Origin: Pyxicephalus adspersus
Lineage: Eukaryota; Chordata; Amphibia; Anura; Pyxicephalidae
Assembly (NCBI RefSeq): GCF_032062135.1
Contig: NC_092862.1
Location: 63,391,833 to 63,455,832, forward strand
Reading direction: 5' to 3'
Length of the DNA stretch: 64,000 nt
Within the stretch, counting starts at the first letter, position 1; each line of letters begins with the position of its first letter. The notes below the pieces were generated by a model that saw only the letters and a program-made list of their open reading frames with translations, had not been told where the DNA came from and did not search any database. Both the position numbers and the translations under genes were made by a program. This document shows positions 56,001 through 64,000 of the stretch, in pieces.

Positions 56001-59000
56001 TGGTTATTTAAAAAGATATTAAACATAATATATATATTATTAGCCAATCAGTTATCTAGAGCTGATACACTGGGCTTGTGTCTATTGCTGACATTGCTTA
56101 TTATGATGTGGAAGTTTTCTGAATAACAATTTATGTTTTTTTAGGCTAAGCATTTTGTAGAGTTGTGTGTCTGGGTTAGCTATATGGTGGGAACAGTGAA
56201 ATCATATTTATTCACACTTGTACGCATCTTTCTGAATAACTCCCCAGTGTTTTATACTGTAATTACAAAGAAAGCCAAAAAGAAGTTCAGCAAAAAAAAA
56301 ACACCAATACAGGTAGTCCCCGGGTTACATACAAGATGGGGACTGTAGGTTTGTTCTTAAGTTAAATTTGTATGTAAGTCAGAACAGGTACATATTTTTA
56401 ATGAATGCCAATAGGACAGATGTTTGTATTAACATAATATTAGGCAGCGTGGTGTCAGTTACAGTACAATATCATCACTGAGAGTTCATCACAAACAAAG
56501 CAAAAAAAAAAACTTTATGGAGACTAGACATTCATTAACTTCGAGCTGTCCTGCAGAGTTTGTCTTGGTAATTAAAGAGTTACAAGAGCTTGCAGAAGAG
56601 CTCAGTCTCAGCTGTGTTTAGCAAAAGATTTCTTCTGCAAGTCATGGAAACCGCCCCCTCCCCCCTAATCAAGGCCACATGAATGAGCAGGGAAGCCTGT
56701 TCGTATCTAGGAGTTGTGCTTATGTCGGATTTCCTTAATTCGGGGACTACCTATACATGCAGGTATGCATTTATTTAAAAATGTAATGTTTTATGAAACT
56801 AGTTTGAATATCTCCCTCTTGTAATCTTCTGTTTAGCAGAAATACAAAATCATTAGCAGGTAAAACTTTTATTGTTTATGTATTTCAATGCTCCATGTCA
56901 AACTTTCTTGAAGTATTGCTCTAAAAGTTGTGTTATTTTCTTACATTTAACATGTCTAAGTATGATTAACATTTTCTGCACACTCTTACCTTTTGAAGTA
57001 AATAAATAATATATGTTTTCTTGGTTATTTAAAATATTGTCCATTGTTTTTTGTATACTGTTTTTAATATGCTGTTGTTATTGCTTACTTTTACATTGTA
57101 TGTAAAGTAGAGCTTTTCAATGTGTAAAGCTTGTCCCAGAAATGGTCCATTATTCAAGGCCAAAAATTTGATTAATGGACTCTTTGTTACTTTATCCAAT
57201 GGTAAAATCATTACCAAAAACCAAAGAATATACTCTAACATTGTATACCATGAGTTCTCACCTTCTTTCCAGCTTTACCAGGGGTTCCTGGTGGTCCAGG
57301 AGGTCCAATTAATGATGCGTTGGCAGTTGGACATGCGCTTGTACATTTTCCTCTAATACTGGCTGCATAATTCGAAGTTGCCTCTATAACTACCTTGCGG
57401 CACAGTTCATATACCAAATTATCTGGCATGTCAGGTCCCTAAATATAATAATGACATTAATAAATTTAATTTTGCAAATAATATAGTTAGACAACTTGTA
57501 TTCTACAGGTTCCGAGTTAAAGGACATCTGAACCCAAACACATAAATAACACTGGTCAACAAACATTTTCTTGCCAAACAGATTAAAGTCATTTTAGGTT
57601 ATGTTTGATGCACAGATTCCAAATATGGTATTGGTTTTGCTAGATTGGCTCTAGTTTTTCAAATAAAAACCTCATAGAAAACTAATGAAACATGAAAATT
57701 AGACAAAATTAAACTAGATATGCCTATGTATACAAAATTAAATGTTTGAAATACTTAATGTCAATATATTCTTTATTCAGTATAGTTACAGAAATAATCC
57801 CATCACAGAACTAAGTCATTGAAAAACTCTGTTTGTATGATTTCCTTTTATGATAATGATCAGGACAAGCACGTTGAAGGCTCTAGCAGTAGTCTGCCAT
57901 CATGTGTCTATCCTATCTCCCCTTTATATATCTTGATGGAACCTGTCCCCTTCCCCTCACTTAAATCCTCCCCCTGTCCCCCCCTTCCTCACTTAAATCA
58001 CCAGGGTTTTTTGGAAATTTTTGCAAGTGGCTATGCAGATAGTATACCTTTACGCTCATAGAAGCACCTAAATTTTCAAAGTTTAAGAGCAAGTTTTTGT
58101 AGCAGTTCTTCGTAATTTAGTGCTTTATGGTTACCCAAAAAGTTCTTGACAACCATGACATAGCTGTGCCAGGCAGAAGCTTCAGTATCAGTCATGTAAC
58201 TTGTGAATTATTTTGAATAATTTATCAGATTCCGAATCTGGGGTCCACCCAGATTCCTGCTTTTAATTTTTCAGTACTCAATTTCAGGCTCATTAATGAT
58301 GTTCGCTGCACCTTTTTTCATGTTTTCCCTTAGAGGCCATGTCACTTTTTTCCAGTGATCCTGCTTTGCTCTACTAACCCACAAGCAGATGGTAGAGCAA
58401 ACTGGTACTATGGGTACTATGTGTATTCACTTTGCTGTCCAAGTAGGAAGTTCATCATTTTTAAATCAACACATGTGGACCATTGGTGTTCATGATAGCA
58501 AAGCTTTTGTAAGACCATTTTGATATTTTAATATTCTTTTTTAAGTTTTGTTGAGTGACCAATTGGAATGGATGCATAGCAGTTGCCTATATGCAGTGAT
58601 AGAGATTTCAAACTTTGAGTGGAACTGTCTATGAAAAGCCGCAAGTCTTCTGCTCAGTATGCTGGTACTCCCATATGGGCTAGTAGTCCTGGGATGTTAC
58701 AACAGTACACAAAGTCTCCATCTTCACTGAAATATGGTAGACGTGTCACCTCTCTTGTCCTATAAACAGTTATTTTAACTTCCAGTCTCAGACAGTTCTT
58801 TTCTTTAAGCCTGGATGCTAAAAGTTCAGATGCTTGTTTTGACAGACAGATTTAATACAGGTCACATATTAAATCATTGAGCTCCTCTTGGGAGAACCGC
58901 TGGTTTGATCAAACACTTCCTTCTCATTCACTTTCACTGCTAACTCTGGGATTACACTCCAAACCCTGTAAATCCTCCATGTCAGATACAGGAATATCAG

Positions 59001-62000
59001 GGAGTGCACTGAACTGATTGTATTGCTGATTCCAAATCAGGGTACTCCCAATTGTTTTTCTTTTAGGCTCTTGGCATATCATAGGTACACCAAATTTCAA
59101 ACTTTTTAGTTTTCCATTTTTCCACTGACGTAGAGGTTCTACACAAGTTTTGCATACCATATGGGGAGCCCAATACTTATCTTGGTCCCCGAGTTTAATA
59201 CCAAAATATGCAAGATATACTTCTTTCACAAATTCTGTAATGTTTCTTCTCCGTTTTTGAATATTCACCACAAATGTAGCAAAATACATTAAGGTCATTT
59301 AAACTACTTCTTCTTGAAGAACTCATATTTCTGTTAAAAAAGATGTATGAATAAAAAGGCGGCAAATGAAAGTTTCATGAAAATAATGCTACATTTAACC
59401 TCCTTCATTTCTGTCCGGATTTATATGTTTAAAAGCGGTACGTTGTTTTTCATGAAAAATTATTTTACAGTATAATATAAATAGTATGAGTATAATAAAG
59501 TTTGAAACACAAAATCATGTCAAAATAATACATTAAATAAATTTAAAAAAATAAATTTAATAATAAACTTTAACATGATTTTGTGTTTCAAACTTTATTA
59601 TACTCGTACTATTATATTATACTGTAAAATACATTTTCATGAAAGACAATGTACTGCTTTTAGACATAGAAATCCAGTTGATTGCATTCAATACAGTTAT
59701 TTTGTATTGAATGCAATACAAAATAATATGAAAATCCTGCCCACGCCGCTAGCAACGGCTGTACGTGCAGATGTCACCAGGAACTCCCAGAGAGCGTCAG
59801 CGCACTCGCCAGGGACAGACTGGCGAAAAGGATGTGGGCAGAGGATGGCAGGACCCTGGAGGACGCTAAGGACCAGGTGAATGTTTTTTTTTTTACTTTT
59901 TTTAACTACTTTACCTACCTTTCAGCAGGTTTTTATTTACCCCAACTAACACTCGGGCTTACCCCTGGGGAGGTAATATATAAAAAGCAAAACACTGGTG
60001 TAACTAAAGATTGATAATAATATGCTGTGTTAACATTTGTTGGTAAAATTGTCTATTCCGATTCCTGTATCACAAGAACTAGAGCCAATTCAATGAAACT
60101 GATGTTTTTTTCTGGATTCCGCAGACATACACTATATACTGAAATACACTAAATATATTAAAAAATCCATGGCAAGTGAAAAAAATGTTTTTTGTTGAGC
60201 TGTGTAATTTATATTGCAGCTTATTAGTCTTTTCTTGGGTCACCAAATTAGCTTTTATATTTTAGGCTAAAAACATTTTAAATATATACAAAATGTAGTT
60301 TCCTTTTCACTTTCTATAAATTGAACTAAAGGAATAAACAATGTTGTCTTTTTTATGTCAACTATTAATCCCCCCATTCATATGTAATGGAGATTAAGAA
60401 AAGGGTAACATGTTTAAAAACAGCCTGACAAACAGCACGTGCAATAGATACAGGTCAGTAAGTGAGCATAGCTACTGCAAAAGTGTTTTGTCATATATTA
60501 TGCAGTGGATTAATAGCTTTTTTGTGCAAACAGATGAAACAAAATGAAGATGAAGGTACTGTTTTCTGTGGTAATAATAATTTAATGGTTATTATTGGTA
60601 AGGGCTAAAAATACACTTTTAATAATGTAAAAGATAAAAGATTATTAGTCGGAACTAAGTGAAATGATTGACTCATTCATCACCCTTCACCTCTCTGCAC
60701 ATCTCCATATAGATTTTAACTAAAAAGTTAAAGAAAAAATAACTTTTTTTTTAATATAAATTGGTATTGCACCATCTGTGTCATAAGAACATCAGAGTCA
60801 TTTGCAGTCTATAATAAATATTTATTTGTAAAATATAATTTAATTTGTATAAACAAAAGGCATACACTATTTGCCTAAAAAAACAGAACAATACAAAAGG
60901 AATTCAATTGCATTAAAGCCATTACAATTTGCTTTTGAAAGGTAAAATGAATAGCATTGTTGCTACTTACATGCCATCAACTAACAGCTTTATAATGGCT
61001 GTCCAAACTAAAAAAATTTGGTCAATTTAAAAGAAATCCTATATTTTTAGTTTCTAATATATTGATATAGACAGATATAATTGAGGCATTTTAGGCATTT
61101 AAAAACAACAGAGAACTACATACACACTACACAAAAAGTAAAAACTTTTATTTGCACTGGCCAAGTGAGATGTTCTAAACGTGTGTGATTAAATGAATGT
61201 GGTCTTAAAATGAGTATAAGGTAACACATCAATCAGATTTATAGTTCCTAATCTGGATGACAAAGATATGTGCTCTTAGGCTGGCCAGACTGAATAGTGC
61301 TCTTGTAATATAATGTCATGGCCTGATATGCACAATCTGGACCACCCTGTAATGAATCTTGCTGGTACTGGGTTTGGTATTTAAAGGAATTACAACTATT
61401 CTAGCCATCTTTCTATTCACTCAGTCACATTGTGCTTATCCCTAAAAGCTACAAAGTTTTCATCACTTATAGATTTATGTAAGGCTTTGTGCCAGAAAAT
61501 ATTTAGTGTTTAGAAAAACAAACTAAGGCCTGAACGACAAAGTACATTGGGAGTTACCACTGGCTAAATCAGCTATTTTCTTATTCAAGATTATAAAGTG
61601 ATACAAATGTATCAGTTGCCCAATTTTCAACAATGGAGCCAACATATAAGGGTGCAAATTGGTTAAATCACTTTGATTTTGGTGAATTATTGAAGCCAAC
61701 AGGCTACTTATAAAGAGAGTGCATTTTTATAATTTTTTATTTTTATTTTATTGCTAATTTAAACAGTTCAGATAATGGAGCAGTTACAGTCCAGTCACTA
61801 GTTACAAAGGTACAAAAAAAAGGAATTACTTAAACTGGGTGTGCTCAGGTGCAGACATTACATCAAAATGGTGGAGCTCACCAGCAATGAGAAATGTTCC
61901 ATAAAATAAATTTTATGGAAAATACTCCTTTTCTTATCTAAAACATAAGTGTCACTTTTCTGCACTACTGTTTTCAAGAATCAACCCAATTTTTAGCACT

Positions 62001-62909
62001 TTTAGCTAGAGACCCACTGGAGGTGGCCATATCAATTTATGAATCTATTACTGCCAAATGGGAACAATTTTATTGAATATAGGAGTAGCAGTGATGGCAG
62101 TAAAGCCAAGCTAAGGGACACACAGGGCTCTTAAAATAAAGCAGGGAATTAAACATTCATTCAAACATTCCTGCATGGGAATCTTCTAGGTTCATGTGTT
62201 TCAGTAGGAATAATTGATTCCCACCAAGGAATGTTTGAGGGAATGTGAGATTCTGCAGTTATTTCAAAATCTCACAACAATTTACAGCTTTTACAGATTT
62301 CTTATTTGTTTAGATACGTTTATGCAGGAGGAGTTCAACCAATGTTTACTAGTAAGAATATCTGGTTTTAGATTTTCTCCCAGTTGCCCTAGCTAGTAAT
62401 TTCAGTGAAAAAAATTAAATATATTTTGCTTACCACTGGTCCGGGCATTCCAGGTGGCCCAGGAAGACCTTTTTCACCATGATCACCGAATGGACCACGG
62501 ATGCCTCTAGGGCCTGGTGAACCAGGAGAACCTGTCCTGCCCAAAGGGCCGGGTGGTCCAGGGCGCCCCCGTTTTCCTTGCTGTTGCAAACGAAAATGTA
62601 ATAATGTAAAAATCTTATATTATCTCAAAATACATGTTATTTTTTGTCTAGGTATGACTGATTCTATCTAGAAACACAAGATACAGAAAAGTGTAAACCC
62701 CTGCACCTAATTTAGGCTATTTTAGACTAGTGACTGAGTGTTTAATATGGCAAAGAGCATTTACAGAGTACATACATAACTCTAATCAGCCTTCATGAAC
62801 AATCTTCTGTCATAGGATCTATTCTCTATTATAAAGTAAAATTATTAAAAGTTATTAAAACAGTGTTCTTCTACAGCTATGTGGGATAATTTAGTTTTTT
62901 GTTTCATTG

Positions 62910-62968
<59 letters not shown>

Positions 62969-63119
62969 TACCTACACAAGGTATATACAATGATACAATG
63001 ATAGTTCCCTGGTCATTACATATAAATATATAAATATCAATGAACTATCATTGTCAAAATTTGTTCAAAGACTGTGTAATACTTACTTGACCTTTGTCCC
63101 CAGTGTCACCTGCATCTCC
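52814..63119 (-). CDS. FACIT collagen alpha chain, 3' part (gene 2, 5' part beyond window)
   Basis: This is the coding span of gene 2, of which six exons are visible: 63087-63119, 62434-62580, 57262-57438, 55776-55866, 54968-55045 and 52814-53004. Spliced in that order they give perfect phase continuity and a product ending in a triple helix, a Cys-containing hinge, a final helix with two imperfections and a short Cys-X4-Cys tail. This C-terminal plan is shared by collagens IX, XXI, XXII and other FACITs. Nine triplets lie between the last imperfection (GVAKDG) and the Cys tail, the same number I recall for COL21A1 and COL22A1. I cannot assign the gene to one type. It lies head-to-tail upstream of gene 1, so a tandem COL21A1-like relative is the likeliest reading. 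Confidence 0.87.
54245..54680. mobile_element. MITE interrupted by a fold-back MITE
   Basis: The outer ends TTAAAGTGGAACTAAAG and reversed TTAAAGCGGAACTAAAC are inverted repeats. The middle is split by the fold-back element at 54335-54558, so this element is the older of the two. It is in the last intron but one of gene 2. Confidence 0.6.
54335..54558. mobile_element. Fold-back MITE, copy 3 (nested)
   Basis: GGGCCTGATTTATCAAAGCT at the left and GCTTTAATAAATCGGGGCC at the right form TIRs, with matching inner arms around GGATCCAGCAAACC-like words. It is inserted within the outer MITE at 54245-54680. Confidence 0.78.
54826..54868. repeat. Perfect 18-bp hairpin with 7-nt loop
   Basis: AAATCATTGACATAAGTT, loop CTTTTGT, then AACTTATGTCAATGATTT. 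It lies about 100 bp downstream (transcript sense) of the gene 2 exon at 54968-55045. Confidence 0.85.
54968..55045 (-). CDS. Gene 2 collagen exon with imperfection (78 bp)
   Basis: The exon completes a split Gly and reads [18 protein letters not shown] and on to GVQGPR, ending after the first base of the next Gly. GDPGTGLPG is an interruption of the Gly-X-Y repeat, in the same place as the first COL1 imperfection of collagen IX and collagen XXII chains. Acceptor CACTTTGCAG, donor AGAG|GTAAAC. Confidence 0.9.
55776..55866 (-). CDS. Gene 2 collagen exon (91 bp, split-Gly donor)
   Basis: Ten triplets run from [19 protein letters not shown] to GAEGEQ, and the exon then ends after the first base of a Gly codon (phase 1). 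Acceptor TTTTTCTAG, donor CAAG|GTAATT. The phase shifts here from 0 to 1 for the rest of the gene. Confidence 0.9.
56310..56753. mobile_element. Tc1/mariner-like (pogo/Tigger type) MITE, copy 2
   Basis: CAGGTAGTCCCCGGGTTAC and reversed AGGTAGTCCCCGAATTAAGG ends, with interior words (CAATAGGACAGATGTTTGT, GCAGCGTGGTGTCAG) shared with the copy at 36111. Same orientation as that copy. Non-coding. Confidence 0.68.
57262..57438 (-). CDS. Gene 2 exon: NC2-like hinge with Cys pair, then helix
   Basis: This 177-bp phase-0 exon reads GPD, then a non-collagenous stretch [20 protein letters not shown] and a further piece with GKCTSACPT, then [16 protein letters not shown]. The hydrophobic-helical [10 protein letters not shown] followed by a C-x3-C pair matches the hinge in FACITs that separates the penultimate and last triple helices, where interchain trimerisation and disulfides occur. 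Acceptor TATATTTAG, donor AAG|GTGAGA. It is the most diagnostic exon for deciding which FACIT this is. Confidence 0.92.
57950..59300 (-). pseudogene. Broken copy of a dispersed animal ORF family (WAPHxVCKTCVE family)
   Basis: The minus strand carries, in order, [131 protein letters not shown] and [11 protein letters not shown] recognise this order from a multi-copy uncharacterised protein family found in many invertebrates, fish and frogs, probably spread by a mobile element. Several stops (for example after GVPAY and after LKKEY) and a frameshift near 58080 show it is dead. It lies in the intron upstream of the gene 2 hinge exon, in the same sense as the gene. Confidence 0.7.
59395..59980. 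mobile_element. TTAA-type element related to the one at 7769, rearranged
   Basis: TTAACCTCCTTCATTTCTG at the left matches the left end of the 7769 element, as do TTTTTCATGAAA, GAATGCAATACAAAA and the GC-rich part with a GTCACCAGGAACTCCC word. The first 250 bp form a head-to-head inverted duplication (about 59449-59645, arms near 70 bp). No clean right end; the limit is approximate. Confidence 0.55.
59985..62430. other. Intron of gene 2 without recognised features
   Basis: AT-rich sequence with no Gly-X-Y exon, no repeat I can name and no long frame. The intron from 62434 to 57438 joins two phase-compatible exons, so no exon is required here. Confidence 0.55.
62434..62580 (-). CDS. Gene 2 collagen exon (147 bp)
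   Basis: Forty-nine codons begin with Q (a Y position) and then hold sixteen uninterrupted Gly-X-Y triplets, from [13 protein letters not shown] through [10 protein letters not shown] to GMPGPV. Acceptor TTTGCAACAG, donor GTG|GTAAGC. It is two to three times as long as the usual 45-54-bp unit, and suggests fusion of exons. Confidence 0.92.
62912..62968. repeat. (TA)n-(CA)n compound microsatellite
   Basis: About 49 bp of alternating T/A followed directly by CACACACA, in the 0.5-kb intron between the two rightmost gene 2 exons. Confidence 0.95.
63087..63119 (-). CDS. Gene 2 collagen exon (33 bp)
   Basis: The exon encodes [11 protein letters not shown]. It stops at an X position, and the next exon begins with Gln as Y, so the triplet repeat is unbroken across the junction. 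Acceptor CTTTTACAG, donor CAA|GTAAGT. Confidence 0.87.
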
Positions 63120-63536
63120 CTGTAAAAGTAGAAGAAAGAAAGAAATCACATCTAGAAAACCAAAATGTTTAAATAATTTTTTTTAAAAAAAATTTTATAT
63201 TTAAATCTAGGAGTTGTAATTTCCCTGCTCTGTCCTTGGAAACTGAAAATCTAACCACATGTACTTAACAGTACCTGGATGTTCTCCGTAAAAAAACTTG
63301 TTTACATTTTTTCTATATATTGAAACAATGTGGGAATATATTTGCGCTTGTTTAATACCATATTATGATAACCCTATTATGTTGCTTTTTGCTATTGGCT
63401 ATACTCAAAATACTCTTTGACACCATATACTAAGGTATTGAATTGAACTCCATATATTTCTTTATCTAAATTAATGTGTTTACAATAATCATGTTGTTTC
63501 TAGTACACCACAATGTTCCGTCAAATGTTATACTAC

Positions 63537-63600
63537 CCCTGAGGAAGCCCCTAGCAGGCAAAGCGTGTTGGGTACTTCCGTATTTGTTTGCCTACTACCG
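63537..63600 (+). repeat. CTGAGGAAGCC repeat motif, second copy
   Basis: CCTGAGGAAGCCCCTAGCAGGCAAAGCG resembles the motif at 13285 and the CTGANGA...GAAA layout of hammerhead-like repeats, but the GAAA part is changed. The parent repeat is not delimited. Confidence 0.35.
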
Positions 63601-63861
63601 TGTACGATTTGCAGGTTACAGTCTGGCCCCCCGAAACACTTTTGACCTAAGACTCTTTAGTAGTTGTTTACTGTATAGTGCCAACTTTGGTCCTTAAATA
63701 GATTACTTACGGTTGTAAGGATCTCAAATATTTGCATTGTATTTTTGAGAAGCACTGTATCATAAACACAATAATATTGCCTTTTAAGACCCCTCTGTTT
63801 TGTTTTTTCTTCAGTTTCTATATAATTTTCCGGGGTTGAAAAGCTTATGAGAGCATAGCCT

Positions 63862-64000
63862 AAAGCTACATACACACTTCCAATTATTATCGTTGGAAAA
63901 CGAACGCCGAACGTTCATGCACGATATATATGAACGATCGTATAGCACCGATCCTGCACATAGAGTTAACGACACGATCGTTCGTAGATATTGTACACAC
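63862..64000. mobile_element. ACGATCG-rich MITE, copy 2, cut by window edge
   Basis: AAAGCTACATACACACTTCC and the next 120 bp match the first 138 bp of the element at 27962 closely and in the same orientation, including GATCGTATAGCACCGATCC and ACGACACGATCGTTCGTAG. Its right half is outside the window. Confidence 0.85.

Noticed and set aside
1..64000. Bacterial operons, CRISPR arrays, phage or plasmid modules
   Set aside because: Split collagen genes with GT-AG introns and vertebrate repeats fill the window; no regularly spaced repeats with unique spacers were seen.

Overview
The window looks like vertebrate nuclear DNA, most likely from an anuran amphibian. It is AT-rich, with tiny GT-AG bounded collagen exons in long introns and a dense load of frog-type repeats: CR1/L2-like LINE remnants with their characteristic 3' tails, hAT and TTAA-target MITEs, a tRNA-derived SINE-like repeat and fold-back elements. 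Nothing bacterial or viral was recognised. No tRNA, rRNA or CRISPR was seen. Host coding sequence makes up well under 5% of the window.

Two collagen genes lie in tandem, both on the minus strand. Gene 1 occupies about 40.8 kb down to position 1 and runs off the left edge. From 5' to 3' it has a probable non-coding leader exon (ending 40636), a signal-peptide exon (36721-36814), one exon for a complete von Willebrand factor A domain (32071-32631), four exons for a TSPN/laminin-G-like domain (20645 to 16045), a 12-bp microexon (15884-15895), and seventeen collagen exons down to 180 plus the first nine bases of another at the window edge. Splice phases join without conflict through all 25 coding exons, about 736 codons. 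This layout is that of the FACIT-like collagens XXI and XXII. The N-terminal half resembles COL21A1, but the Gly-X-Y exons do not obviously match it, so a diverged paralogue is possible.

Gene 2 occupies 63119 down to 52814 and starts beyond the right edge. Only its 3' part is present: Gly-X-Y exons, a hinge with a Cys pair, the COL1-type final triple helix with two imperfections, and a short tail with Cys-X4-Cys and a TAA stop. That ending is typical of FACIT collagens. Its stop lies about 12 kb upstream of the likely first exon of gene 1, so the two are head-to-tail neighbours and probably an old tandem pair.

The rest is intronic or intergenic repeat DNA. It includes a CR1-like LINE fossil (11.44-12.90 kb), L2-like LINE fossils (22.0-24.05 and 35.3-36.1 kb, with solo 3' tails at 2.04 and 46.9 kb), a 0.7-kb repeat present as an inverted pair (24.8 and 34.4 kb), three copies of a fold-back MITE (10.5, 42.8, 54.3 kb), TTAA-flanked elements (7.8, 35.9, 59.4 kb), two copies of an ACGATCG-rich MITE (28.0 and 63.9 kb), several hAT-like MITEs, two pogo/Tigger-like MITEs (36.1 and 56.3 kb), and a broken copy of a widely dispersed animal ORF family (57.95-59.3 kb).
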